NCBI GenBank assembly: GCA_013697055.1
Contig: JACCXK010000049.1
Location: forward strand, 1 to 64,000
Reading direction: 5' to 3'
DNA length: 64,000 nt
From: Alphaproteobacteria bacterium
GTDB taxonomy: Bacteria; Pseudomonadota; Alphaproteobacteria; Micropepsales; Micropepsaceae
Below the pieces are notes generated by a model. It did no database searches, was not told where the DNA came from, and saw only the letters and a list, made by a program, of their open reading frames with translations. Position numbers and translations under genes: made by a program. Of the stretch, positions 26,932 through 36,831 are shown in pieces. Position 1 is the stretch's first letter. Every line of letters starts with the position of its first letter.

Positions 26932-27922
26932 AGGCCATGGTGAGCAGGGTTTGAAGCCCCCGCCCGTCCAATTGTTCAGGATTGCGGTCGCTGGAATAGC
27001 TGAAGCCATCCGCCACTGGCTTGCCGCCGCGATGCAGATAAGCATCCCGCGCGGCATGGGCAAAGCTCTGCAGGATCACATAGCGATCTTCCATCTCCAC
27101 GGTGCAATGGGCGTCGTCAGCCGGGATCATGGTCTCATGCAGCTTCTCGCCCGGACGGATGCCGATGACATGCTGCTTGTGGCCGGGGCTCACCAGGGTG
27201 GCGAGTTCAGGAATGGTGGTGGAGGGAATCTTGGGGACATAGATTTCGCCGCCCTTCATCATCTCCATGCTGGAGAGCACGAAGTTCACGCCCTGGGTCA
27301 AGGTGATCCAGAAGCGGGTCATGCGTTCGTCGGTGATGGGCAGGCTGTCGGCGCCCTCCGCGATCAGCTTCTTGAAGAAGGGCACCACCGAGCCTCTGGA
27401 GCCGAACACATTGCCATAGCGCACCACCGAGAAGCGGGTGCCGTCGGCGCCGGCAAGGTTGTTGGCGGCGACGAAAATCTTGTCCGAGGCCAGCTTGGAG
27501 GCACCGTAAAGGTTGATCGGGTTGGCGGCCTTGTCGGTGGACAGCGCCACGACGCGCTTGACGCCGACGCGCAGACACGCGCTGACCACATTCTCGGCGC
27601 CGAACACATTGGTGCGGATACATTCAAAGGGATTGTATTCGGCGGTGGTGACCTGCTTCATGGCGGCGGCATGGACCACGAAATCCACGCCGTTCAGCGC
27701 CAGCTCCAGCCGGTCCCGGTCGCGTACATCGCCGATGAAATAGCGGATGAAGGGATATTTCTCGATTGGGAATTCCTGCTGCATCTCGAACTGCTTGAGT
27801 TCGTCGCGGCTGAACACGATCAGCCGGCGCGGCTTGTATTGCGCGAGCACCGTCTTGATGAAATGCTTGCCGAAGGAACCGGTGCCGCCGGTAACCAGCA
27901 CCGCCTTGTCGTTGAGGTCCAT
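26924..27922 (-). CDS. pseB: UDP-N-acetylglucosamine 4,6-dehydratase (inverting), PseB-like
   Basis: KAVLVTGGTGSFGKHFIKTVL, FSRDELKQFEMQQEF, AAAMKQVTTAEYNPFECIRTNV, STDKAANPINLYGASK. Confidence 0.9.
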   Translation of the reverse strand: MDLNDKAVLVTGGTGSFGKHFIKTVLAQYKPRRLIVFSRDELKQFEMQQEFPIEKYPFIRYFIGDVRDRDRLELALNGVDFVVHAAAMKQVTTAEYNPFECIRTNVFGAENVVSACLRVGVKRVVALSTDKAANPINLYGASKLASDKIFVAANNLAGADGTRFSVVRYGNVFGSRGSVVPFFKKLIAEGADSLPITDERMTRFWITLTQGVNFVLSSMEMMKGGEIYVPKIPSTTIPELATLVSPGHKQHVIGIRPGEKLHETMIPADDAHCTVEMEDRYVILQSFAHAARDAYLHRGGKPVADGFSYSSDRNPEQLDGRGLQTLLTMAYA

Positions 27923-28087
27923 CCAGGGCTGCGAGAAATCGCGCAGGCCGGAGAAGATCGGCGCCGGTGCCGCGACGCTCTGGGGCGTGGCAATGGCAAG
28001 CACAGCAGATGGACTCATGGCCTGTTAATCCTGTTTATCAGGCCTGAGTGTGAAACCTCGCGGTTAAAAAGCTCTGAAGCTTAAGTA

Positions 28088-29416
28088 TTAAGGCGCGTTA
28101 AGCCTTTTGCCGATGCTGCGGGCCGCCAGCCAGACGGCAGCTATCCCTTGTATCCAGGCCGCGGGCACACCCAAGACCGCTGCGCTCGTGAGGACGGGGA
28201 TCAGTAAAAACGCCAGGCTGGACAGGCCAAGCCCGCGAAGCACCATCGGCAGCAACAGATAGAGCACGCCCAGCGCCGCCAGTGCCGCGAAGTCGCCCTT
28301 GTTGCCGGCCAAGGCCCGCATGGCCACGAAGATCGCCACATCGCGGATCAGAAAGCCCAGCATCGCCAGCATGGCCAATGCGAAATTCAGGGCCCCGCCG
28401 GATGCCAGCACCAGCGCGAGCACCAGGCCTACCGCGAGGGCGGCGGCAGTGCTGAGCATCCAGCTGTCCAGCGCCATGAACGCTGTGGTGAAACGGCGGC
28501 TGCGGATTTGTTCGCCCAGCCAGCGCAGGCGAACCGGATCCTTGGGCTCCAGGAAGGTCATGCCGTAGGCCGAGGACAGAAGCGCAAAACACGCCAGGCC
28601 CAGCCGGATGGCGGCCGGGGATAGCCCGCCGATATAGTCCAGCACCACTCGCGGAATGGCCGATTCAAACCCGGCGCTGTAGAGGCTCAGATAGCCGAGA
28701 TAGCCCAGCCAGACGAAAGGTCCGTTGGCGAAGCGCAGCTCGGCGCGCATCGCCCGCCAGCAGCCCACCAGCGCCCAGCCCAGGAACAGCAGCAGCGAGA
28801 CAATGTGGAAGCTGTTGAGGTCAAAGGCATGACCCCACCACACCACTGCGCTTTCGCCTTTGCGTTCAAAGATGGAGGCCGAACTCCACAGTGAATAATA
28901 GAGCAAGCCCGCGCCGATGCCGGCGATCTGGCAGAGGAAAGCGTCCAACCGCCAGTTGCCGGTGTTGCGGCGGATCAGGATCAGCGACGACAACAGCGCC
29001 ACCGCCTGCGAGAACAGGCCCAGCGCCAGGAGGATGGCGCCATAGGCCAGGGCGCGGCCGGGGCCGGCGCCAATCCAGACCGGCATCATGATGACAGCCA
29101 GGCATGGCAGGGCGCCGAACCAGTTGGCGCTGGTGGCGCCCAGAAGCTTGCCCCACATCATTTCGCCGGGCCCCAGCGACGACAATTTCTGGCCGTCCCA
29201 GGTGCGTTCGCGGATTTCGCCCACCACCGACATGGCGGCACTGCGCGTGCCCCACAGGACGGCGAAGAGCCAGTAGAGCGCCATTGCCGCGTGATCGGGG
29301 GAAATGATGGGTGCCACCGTGCACAAGCCGAACACCAGCAGCAGCAGGCCCGCGGTCTGCACCAGTTTGAAGGGCGATGCCTCCAGCCAGAGATTTCGCA
29401 GCAGCTCCGGATTCAC
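28088..29416 (-). CDS. ABC-2-type transporter permease-like membrane protein
   Basis: Many hydrophobic segments; overlaps the ABC ATPase gene by 4 bp. Confidence 0.6.
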   Translation of the reverse strand: MNPELLRNLWLEASPFKLVQTAGLLLLVFGLCTVAPIISPDHAAMALYWLFAVLWGTRSAAMSVVGEIRERTWDGQKLSSLGPGEMMWGKLLGATSANWFGALPCLAVIMMPVWIGAGPGRALAYGAILLALGLFSQAVALLSSLILIRRNTGNWRLDAFLCQIAGIGAGLLYYSLWSSASIFERKGESAVVWWGHAFDLNSFHIVSLLLFLGWALVGCWRAMRAELRFANGPFVWLGYLGYLSLYSAGFESAIPRVVLDYIGGLSPAAIRLGLACFALLSSAYGMTFLEPKDPVRLRWLGEQIRSRRFTTAFMALDSWMLSTAAALAVGLVLALVLASGGALNFALAMLAMLGFLIRDVAIFVAMRALAGNKGDFAALAALGVLYLLLPMVLRGLGLSSLAFLLIPVLTSAAVLGVPAAWIQGIAAVWLAARSIGKRLNAP

Positions 29417-30351
29417 TTTATATGGGCCTCCGGCCCGTTGCGGGCATCCGCCCGCGGGTTCACCTGCGCGAAATAAACCTCTTCCAATGCCTTGGCATCT
29501 TCGGCGAATTCCGACACCGCAAAACCGGCCCCGACCAACGCCGCCAGCAGCGCGGCGCGTTCCGCCGCACCGCCCTCCAGCGCCACCAGCGCTTGGGCGG
29601 CATCCGCGCTTTCGATCCGGGCGCCCTGCCCGGCCAGGAAATCCTTCAGGTCATTGCGCGGGGCCGCCAGCTTGACGCGCAGCCTTGCCGCGCCTTTCAG
29701 GGCGATGCTTTGCCCCCCGGCAATGCGGCCATTGTCCACGATCACCATGCGATCGGAATAGTCTTCCAGCTCGGCCAGGATGTGCGACGACACTACCAAA
29801 GTCATGCCGCCGTCGCGCAACGACAGCAGAAGCTGCGACAGGTCGCGCCGCGCCTGGGGATCAAGCCCCGCCGCCGGCTCATCCAGCAGCAGCACCCTGG
29901 GCCCATGCACGATGGCCTGGGCGATGGCCAGGCGCTGGCGCAAGCCCCGCGACAGCGCACCGGCCGGCTGCTCCAACCGGTCGGTCAGTCCAACACGCGC
30001 CGCAGCAACGAGTGCCGCACCGGCCGCATCCTTCGCGGCGATGCCATGGGCGCGCGCCGCATAGTGCAGGCAGCGCCGCACACTGCGCGCGTCATAGAGG
30101 CCGAAGAAGTCGGGCAGATAACCCAGCCGGGCGTGAATGGCGCGCGGCGCTTCGCGCGTGTCCAATCCGTCAATCGACACCCGCCCGGCATAAGGCGTCT
30201 CCAGCGCCGCCATGCAGCGCAACAGCGTGGTTTTCCCGGCGCCGTTCGGCCCCACCAGCGCGGTGATGGCCTTGTCGGCGATGGTCAGGCTGACGCCATG
30301 CAGCGCCCTGTGGCCGGGATATTCAAACACCAGGCCCTGGATCTCAATCAT
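29413..30351 (-). CDS. ABC transporter ATP-binding protein
   Basis: LVGPNGAGKTTLLR, LSRGLRQRLAIAQAIVHGPRVLLLDEPAAGLDP. Confidence 0.93.
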   Translation of the reverse strand: MIEIQGLVFEYPGHRALHGVSLTIADKAITALVGPNGAGKTTLLRCMAALETPYAGRVSIDGLDTREAPRAIHARLGYLPDFFGLYDARSVRRCLHYAARAHGIAAKDAAGAALVAAARVGLTDRLEQPAGALSRGLRQRLAIAQAIVHGPRVLLLDEPAAGLDPQARRDLSQLLLSLRDGGMTLVVSSHILAELEDYSDRMVIVDNGRIAGGQSIALKGAARLRVKLAAPRNDLKDFLAGQGARIESADAAQALVALEGGAAERAALLAALVGAGFAVSEFAEDAKALEEVYFAQVNPRADARNGPEAHIK

Positions 30352-30465
30352 CACACGCGTTGTAACCTATTGTCATGAAAGGGACAATTTAACCTTTGGG
30401 CGCGTAAACTTCTTGTATTTGAACCCAAGCCTTGCCATTAGGGCTGACTTTTTCGAGGGATTTTC

Positions 30466-31764
30466 ATGCGTATTGCCATGATCGGCACGGGCTATGTGGG
30501 CCTGGTTTCGGGCGCCTGCCTGTCGGAGTTCGGCCATGAGGTAGTCTGCATCGACAATGACGCGGCCAAGGTCGAGACCCTGAAGAACGGCGGCATTCCG
30601 ATCTTCGAGCCGGGCCTGGAAGATGTGGTGGCGGTGAACGCAAAAGCCGGACGCCTGTCCTTCACCACCGATCTCAAATCCGCCGTGGCGGGCGCGGAAG
30701 CGGTGTTCATCGCGGTGGGCACGCCCAGCCGCCGTGGCGATGGCCATGCCGACCTGTCCTATGTCTTTGCCGCCGCCGAAGAGATCGCCGCCGCCCTGAC
30801 CGGCTATGCCGTGGTGGTGACCAAGTCCACCGTGCCGGTGGGCACCAGCCGCAAAGTGGAAGAGATCATCAAGAAGACGCGCGCCGATGCGCAGTTCGAC
30901 ATGGCGTCCAACCCCGAATTCCTGCGTGAAGGCTCGGCCCTGGAAGACTTCCGCCGCCCCGACCGGGTGGTGGTGGGCTGCGATACCGAACAGGCCCGTG
31001 AGGTGATGCGGGAAGTCTATCGTCCGCTGTTCCTCAACGAGACCCCGATCCTGTTCACCAGCCGCGAGACCAGCGAGCTGATCAAATATGCCGCCAATGC
31101 GTTTCTGGCCACCAAGATCACTTTCATCAACGAGATGGCGGACATCTGCGAAAAGGTCGACGGCAACGTTCAGGACGTCGCCCGCGGCATTGGCCTGGAC
31201 GGCCGTATCGGCAAGAAGTTCCTGAATGCCGGTCCCGGCTATGGCGGCTCGTGCTTCCCCAAGGACACCCTGGCCCTGGTGCAGACGGCCCAGGAACTGG
31301 GCGCCCCCAGCCGCATCGTCGAAGCGGTGGTCAAGGTCAATGACGAGCGCAAGCTGGCCATGGCCCGGAAGATCGAGGCGGCGTTCGGCGGGGTGAAGGG
31401 CAAGACCATTGCGGTGCTGGGCCTGACCTTCAAGCCCAACACCGATGACATGCGCGATGCCCCCAGCCTGGTGATCGTGCCCTATCTGCAGAAGGCCGGC
31501 GCCATCATCCGGGCCTTCGACCCCGAAGGTCACAAGGAAGCGGCCAAGCACATGGAGTTGGACTATCGCGCCGACACCTATGACGCGCTGGAAGGCGCCG
31601 ATGGGGTGGTGATCCTGACCGAGTGGAATGAGTTCCGGGCGCTGGACTTTGCCAAGGTCAAGGCGGCGCTCAAGACCCCGCTGATGATCGACCTGCGCAA
31701 CATCTACCGTCCCGCCCAGATGGCCGAGAATGGCTTCCGCTATATCAGCGTGGGGCGGAGTTAG
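30466..31764 (+). CDS. ugd: UDP-glucose 6-dehydrogenase
   Basis: MRIAMIGTGYVGLVSGACLSEFGHEV; GPGYGGSCFPKDT; LGLTFKPNTDDMRDAPS. Confidence 0.95.
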   Translation: MRIAMIGTGYVGLVSGACLSEFGHEVVCIDNDAAKVETLKNGGIPIFEPGLEDVVAVNAKAGRLSFTTDLKSAVAGAEAVFIAVGTPSRRGDGHADLSYVFAAAEEIAAALTGYAVVVTKSTVPVGTSRKVEEIIKKTRADAQFDMASNPEFLREGSALEDFRRPDRVVVGCDTEQAREVMREVYRPLFLNETPILFTSRETSELIKYAANAFLATKITFINEMADICEKVDGNVQDVARGIGLDGRIGKKFLNAGPGYGGSCFPKDTLALVQTAQELGAPSRIVEAVVKVNDERKLAMARKIEAAFGGVKGKTIAVLGLTFKPNTDDMRDAPSLVIVPYLQKAGAIIRAFDPEGHKEAAKHMELDYRADTYDALEGADGVVILTEWNEFRALDFAKVKAALKTPLMIDLRNIYRPAQMAENGFRYISVGRS

Positions 31765-31777
31765 GCGCGAAGGTTTT

Positions 31778-31918
31778 TTAAGCGCGAAGTCGCGGCGCGG
31801 CGCAGATCAGGATAAAGACGCACGCCAGCAGGCTGATCAGCAACACCGTGGCGCCCGCGACAGCGGCAAACGCCACCCGTCCCGTCTCCACTGCGATGTT
31901 TCTGAGCCCTGCGAACAT
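31778..31918 (-). CDS. Putative 46-aa single-pass membrane protein
   Basis: Manual translation MFAGLRNIAVETGRVAFAAVAGATVLLISLLACVFILICAAPRLRA*; below the ORF-track length cutoff. Confidence 0.35.
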   Translation of the reverse strand: MFAGLRNIAVETGRVAFAAVAGATVLLISLLACVFILICAAPRLRA

Positions 31919-31979
31919 GCCGAGCTTGTAATCCCGTTTTGGCACAGGCGCCAAAGCGCGCGCAAGTTAAGCTTACCGG

Positions 31980-32642
31980 TCAAGCGCCGGCCATCAGGCG
32001 CGCGGCCTCCGGCCAGTCCCGCACCAGCCGTTCGGCCCCCGCCTCCAGCAGGCGGCGGCCCAAACCATCATCGGCATGGCCCCCGCCCAGGAAACCCCAC
32101 ACCGTCATGCCGGCGGCGCGCGCCCCAAGCACCCCGTTGACGCTGTCTTCCAGCACCAGGCAGTCGGCCGGCGCAACAGCCAACGCCGCGGCGGCATGGA
32201 GAAACAGGTCGGGCGCCGGCTTGGCGTTGGCAACGTGATCGGCGGAATAGACATGCGGCGCGAAGTGGTCCCACAGGCCTGTGCTTTTGAGCTTGCGTTC
32301 CATGCCGGGCATGGAGCCGGAACTGGCGATCGCCTTGGGCAACTTCAGGGCGGCCACGGCGTGAACCGCGCCCGGGACTTCGGTCAGTTCGGCCACCATC
32401 ACGGCGCGCAGCCGCTCGGACTGGCGGATGACTTCGGCGATGGGACGGCCCAGGCGCTTTTGGGATTCCTCATCGATGGCGGCGTGATAGGCGTAGGTGG
32501 AAAGACCCATGAAGCGCTGGACATAGTCGCTGCGCTCGAAGGTCAGCCCCTGCTCGGCCAGCATTTCCAGCTCGACCGCCAGCGCGATCTTTTCGCTGTC
32601 GACCAGCACGCCGTCGCAATCGAAAATGACCGCCTTAAACAA
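31980..32642 (-). CDS. HAD-superfamily hydrolase, beta-phosphoglucomutase-like
   Basis: FKAVIFDCDGVLVDSEKIA...ASSGSMPGMERKLKSTGLWDHF...VLEDSVNGVLGARAAGM; TTG start preceded by GGAG. Confidence 0.85.
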   Translation of the reverse strand: MFKAVIFDCDGVLVDSEKIALAVELEMLAEQGLTFERSDYVQRFMGLSTYAYHAAIDEESQKRLGRPIAEVIRQSERLRAVMVAELTEVPGAVHAVAALKLPKAIASSGSMPGMERKLKSTGLWDHFAPHVYSADHVANAKPAPDLFLHAAAALAVAPADCLVLEDSVNGVLGARAAGMTVWGFLGGGHADDGLGRRLLEAGAERLVRDWPEAARLMAGA

Positions 32643-32682
32643 TTGGTCGCTCCGGCTCACGCCTACGCTCCGGAAGCTCAGA

Positions 32683-33867
32683 TCAAACCGCCTTGCGGGT
32701 CTTGAGGAACTCGCCCATGCGCTCCAGCGCGCGCAGGATATTCTCCGCCGAATTGGCATAGGACAGGCGCAAATAGCCTTCGCCCAGGATGCCGAAGTCC
32801 GGTCCGCCGATCAGCGCCACGCCGGTTTCGTCCAGCAGCGCGTTGGCCAGCGCCTTGGCCTTCCAGCCGGTCTGCTTGACGTTGGGGAAAGCATAAAAGG
32901 CGCCCTTGGGAATGATGCAGGACACGCCCGGCAGTTTGTTCAGGCCATCCACCACCAGCTTGCGGCGCTTGTCAAACTCGCCGCGCATGTGGGTCACCGC
33001 ATCCTGGGGCCCGGTCAGCGCAGCGATGCCGGCATACTGGGTCGGCGCGTTGACGCAGGAATGCAGGTTCACCGCCAGCTTGCGGGCATAGTCGTAGAGC
33101 TTGCCCGGCCAGATCGCGTAACCCAGCCGCCAGCCGGTCATGGCATAGGTCTTGGACCAGCCATTGAGGATGATCAGCCGGTCGCGGATGGAGGGATAGT
33201 TCAGCAGGGTGACATGCTTTTCGCCGTCATAGAGCAGCTGGTCGTAAATCTCGTCCGACAGGATGGCGACATTCGGCCACTTGGCCATGCCGGCGACAAA
33301 CTTTTCCACTTCCGCCTTGGGCGTGACGCCGCCGGTGGGATTGGCGGGCGAGTTGATGATGATCAGCCGGGTCTTGTCGGTGATCAGGCCCAAAGTTTCT
33401 TCCGCCGAAAAAGCGAAACCATTTTCCTCGCGAATCGGGATCGGCACTGGGGTGGCGCCGGTATATTCGATCATCGAGCGGTAAATCGGAAAGCCGGGAT
33501 CCGGATACATGATCTCCACGCCCGGCTCGCCGAACATCAGGATGGACATGTACATGGTGGGCTTGCCGCCCGGCATGATCATCACTTCCTCGGGCGACAC
33601 GGTCACGCCATAGCGCTTGTGCAGATCGGCCGATACCGCTTCGCGCAGAGGCAGGATGCCGTTGGCGGGGGTGTAACCGTGATGGCCGTCGCGCAGCGCC
33701 TGGGCGGCGGCTTCGACGATATGGTCGGGGGTGCGAAAGTCCGGCTGGCCGATGCCCAGGTTGATGATGTCGCGGCCAGCCGCAGCCAGCGCGGTGGCGC
33801 GGGCCAGCACGGCGAAGGCGTTTTCCTCGCCGATACGGTCGAAATTCGCGACGGTTTTCATGGGCAT
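32683..33867 (-). CDS. Class I/II PLP-dependent aminotransferase
   Basis: INLGIGQPDFRTPDHI, NSPANPTGG, NGWSKTYAMTGWRLGYA. Confidence 0.92.
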   Translation of the reverse strand: MPMKTVANFDRIGEENAFAVLARATALAAAGRDIINLGIGQPDFRTPDHIVEAAAQALRDGHHGYTPANGILPLREAVSADLHKRYGVTVSPEEVMIMPGGKPTMYMSILMFGEPGVEIMYPDPGFPIYRSMIEYTGATPVPIPIREENGFAFSAEETLGLITDKTRLIIINSPANPTGGVTPKAEVEKFVAGMAKWPNVAILSDEIYDQLLYDGEKHVTLLNYPSIRDRLIILNGWSKTYAMTGWRLGYAIWPGKLYDYARKLAVNLHSCVNAPTQYAGIAALTGPQDAVTHMRGEFDKRRKLVVDGLNKLPGVSCIIPKGAFYAFPNVKQTGWKAKALANALLDETGVALIGGPDFGILGEGYLRLSYANSAENILRALERMGEFLKTRKAV

Positions 33868-33937
33868 CCAGGGCTTCTAAAGCGGCTTTTGGAGGGTTGC
33901 CATATAAAGCCTCGCGCCCCAGGATGCCAGCGTCCCT

Positions 33938-34798
33938 TTAGCCGCGCCGGAGCAGCAGCCGGGCCAGGTTTTTGGCCTTTTCCTTGATGAGCGGGGCATA
34001 GGCGAGCCCCCTGCCTTGGGCCACCCGCGACATCTGCGCCTTGATATGGCCCTGGAAGTGCAGCGAACGGAATCGCACCCAGTGGCCGGTCTTCAGACTG
34101 CGGCACCAGGGCTGGCCATCCCGAAACACGATGTGCTTGCGGCCCAGCCGGGTTTCGTACTCGTCCTTCACCAGATTCTCGGCGCTGTTGATATTGATGT
34201 CGAACACCGCGCCGCCGATCGGCGCGGCGAAATTCATCACGTCGCAGCGGTCCCTGGCCCACAGATGCAGCAGCGCCATGTCGCAGATGCCGCCGGGGGC
34301 GCCGGTCTCGAGATGCCAGGCCCATTTGTCGGTTATGGCGGGCAAAAGGTTTTCAAACGACGCGACCAGATAGGCGCAGAAGTCATCCACCGCGCCCTTC
34401 GTCCAGTAGGAGGTCTGCGGCCCGTAGGAATAGCGAAAGCCCGGCTGGGCCAGCGGCATGTGCAGACCGCAGAACACGCCCTTCAGATATTCCGACTCAA
34501 AGGCATGGAGATCATCGAACAGCAGCACGTCGCTGTCGACATGGAAGAAACTTTCGATCCCTTCTTCCTGCATCAGCCGCTGCATCACAAAGAAACGCTG
34601 GAAGCAGCGCAGCTCGAAAATATGCGAATGGGTGGACATGTGGCGGTAGGCCGCCTCGAAACGCGACCAGCCGTCCGACATGCGGTCAATACCCAGATGG
34701 GCAACCGCGTTGCCGGCCGCCCGCGCGCGGGCCAGCGCGGTCTTGAGGTACTCCTGGTCGCCGTCGTGAATGATCACGACATTGGGTTTGGCCGTCAC
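33938..34798 (-). CDS. Putative glycosyltransferase (DxD-containing)
   Basis: NVVIIHDGDQEYL...FFHVDSDVLLFDD; lies directly after cysNC. Confidence 0.5.
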   Translation of the reverse strand: MTAKPNVVIIHDGDQEYLKTALARARAAGNAVAHLGIDRMSDGWSRFEAAYRHMSTHSHIFELRCFQRFFVMQRLMQEEGIESFFHVDSDVLLFDDLHAFESEYLKGVFCGLHMPLAQPGFRYSYGPQTSYWTKGAVDDFCAYLVASFENLLPAITDKWAWHLETGAPGGICDMALLHLWARDRCDVMNFAAPIGGAVFDININSAENLVKDEYETRLGRKHIVFRDGQPWCRSLKTGHWVRFRSLHFQGHIKAQMSRVAQGRGLAYAPLIKEKAKNLARLLLRRG

Positions 34799-34832
34799 GA
34801 ACCTGTCCGCTCTTTGCAAACTGCCATCGAGC

Positions 34833-36719
34833 CTAGCCCAGATAGCCCTTGTCACGCAGATATTTCACGATGCTTTCGGCCTGGGCCTCCGGTGAAGACT
34901 CTACCGTCTTGAGGATGAGATCAGCCTGCTCCGGCGCTTCATAGGGACTGTCGATGCCGGTGAAATTCTTGATCTTGCCGGCCTTGGCCTTTTCGTAAAG
35001 CCCCTTGGGGTCGCGGCGCATGCAGACCTCGATGGGCGTGTCCACGAACACTTCCAGGAACTCGCCCTCGCCCACCAGCTCGCGTGCCATGCGGCGTTCG
35101 GAGCGGAAGGGCGAGATGAAGGCGGTGAGCACGATCAGGCCGGCATCCACGAACAGCCTGGCGGCCTCGCCGACGCGGCGGATATTTTCCACCCGGTCGG
35201 CATCGGTGAAGCCCAGGTCGCGGTTCAGGCCATGGCGAACATTGTCGCCGTCCAGCAAATAGGTGTGCTTGCCTTGGCCCGCCAGTGCCTTCTCCACCAG
35301 GTTGGCGATGGTGGATTTGCCGGAACCCGACAGGCCGGTGAACCATAGCACCACCGGCTTCTGGCCCTTCATGGCAGCGCGGGCCTGCTTGTCCACGTCC
35401 ACCGCCTGCCAATGCACGTTGGTGGCGCGCATCAGCGAGAAGTCGATCATGCCGGCGCCCACCGTGGCATTGGTGAAGCGGTCGATCAGGATGAAGCCGC
35501 CGGTGTCGCGATTGTCGCGATAGGCATCGAATGCCAGGGGCTGGGCCAGAGAGAAATTGGCATAGCCCACTTCATTCAGCGCCAGGGTGCGCGCGGCATG
35601 ACTGTCCAAGGTGTTGACGTCGATCTTGTGCTTAAGCCCGGAGACCTGCGCCGGCACCGTCGCGGTGCCCAGCTTGAGCAGATACTGGCGGCCGGGCAGC
35701 AGCTCTTCGTCCGCCATCCATAACAGATGCGCCGCGAACTGGTCGGAAACAACAGGTCGCGCCTGCGGATCGCTGAGCACGTCACCGCGGGAAATATCCA
35801 CTTCGTCGGCCAGGGTCAGGGTAATCGCGTCACCCGCCACGGCCTCGGCCTTGTCGCCATCCATGGTGACGATGCGGGTGACCGTGGAGGTGCGGCCCGA
35901 CTTGGCAACGGCGATCGGCTGTCCCGGTTTGATGCGGCCGCCGGCGATGGTGCCGGAGAAGCCGCGGAAATCCAGATCCGGACGATTGACCCATTGCACC
36001 GGCAGGCGGAATGCCGTGTCGGCCAGCGCGGTATCGACATCCACCACTTCCAGATGCGACAGCAGGCTCGGCCCGGTATACCAAGGTGTTTCCTTGGACT
36101 TCTCGATGACGTTGATGCCGAACCGCGCCGACAACGGGATGGCCACCTGGCTGGCAAAATTCAGCCGCGCCGAGAACTGGTGGAAATCCGACACGACCCG
36201 GTCGAACACCGCCTGGCTGTAATCCATAAGATCGATCTTGTTCACCGCCAGCACGACGTGGCGGATGCCCAGCAGGGAGGCGATATAGGCGTGACGGCGG
36301 GTCTGGGTCAGCACGCCCTTGCGCGCATCGATCAGGATGACGGCGAGGTCGCTGTTGGAGGCGCCAGTCGCCATGTTGCGGGTATATTGTTCATGGCCCG
36401 GCGTGTCGGCGACGATGAACTTGCGCTTGTCGGTGGCGAAGAAGCGATAGGCGACATCGATGGTGATGCCTTGCTCGCGCTCTGCTTCCAGGCCGTCCAC
36501 CAAAAGGGCGAAGTCGATATCCCCGCCGGTGGTGCCGAACTTCTTGGAGTCTTTCTCCAACGAAGCCAGCGTGTCCTCGAACAGCAGCTTGGTGTCGTAG
36601 AGCAGCCGCCCGATCAGGGTGGACTTGCCATCATCGACGCTGCCGCAGGTGAGAAACCGCAGAAGGCTTTTCTTTTCCTGGGCGGCGAGGAACTTCTGAA
36701 GATCGGTGGGAGCATTCAT
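34833..36719 (-). CDS. cysNC: Bifunctional sulfate adenylyltransferase subunit 1 / adenylylsulfate kinase
   Basis: [35 protein letters not shown]-terminal [21 protein letters not shown] (APS kinase). Confidence 0.96.
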   Translation of the reverse strand: MNAPTDLQKFLAAQEKKSLLRFLTCGSVDDGKSTLIGRLLYDTKLLFEDTLASLEKDSKKFGTTGGDIDFALLVDGLEAEREQGITIDVAYRFFATDKRKFIVADTPGHEQYTRNMATGASNSDLAVILIDARKGVLTQTRRHAYIASLLGIRHVVLAVNKIDLMDYSQAVFDRVVSDFHQFSARLNFASQVAIPLSARFGINVIEKSKETPWYTGPSLLSHLEVVDVDTALADTAFRLPVQWVNRPDLDFRGFSGTIAGGRIKPGQPIAVAKSGRTSTVTRIVTMDGDKAEAVAGDAITLTLADEVDISRGDVLSDPQARPVVSDQFAAHLLWMADEELLPGRQYLLKLGTATVPAQVSGLKHKIDVNTLDSHAARTLALNEVGYANFSLAQPLAFDAYRDNRDTGGFILIDRFTNATVGAGMIDFSLMRATNVHWQAVDVDKQARAAMKGQKPVVLWFTGLSGSGKSTIANLVEKALAGQGKHTYLLDGDNVRHGLNRDLGFTDADRVENIRRVGEAARLFVDAGLIVLTAFISPFRSERRMARELVGEGEFLEVFVDTPIEVCMRRDPKGLYEKAKAGKIKNFTGIDSPYEAPEQADLILKTVESSPEAQAESIVKYLRDKGYLG

Positions 36720-36831
36720 AACAACGCCTCACCATGGGCGGGCTTGACCCGCCCATCCAGGGGCCGCAGACGCAGGTGCTTGTCGCTCTGGATGGCCGGC
36801 TCAAGGCCGGCCATGGAGGAAATATTTTGCA

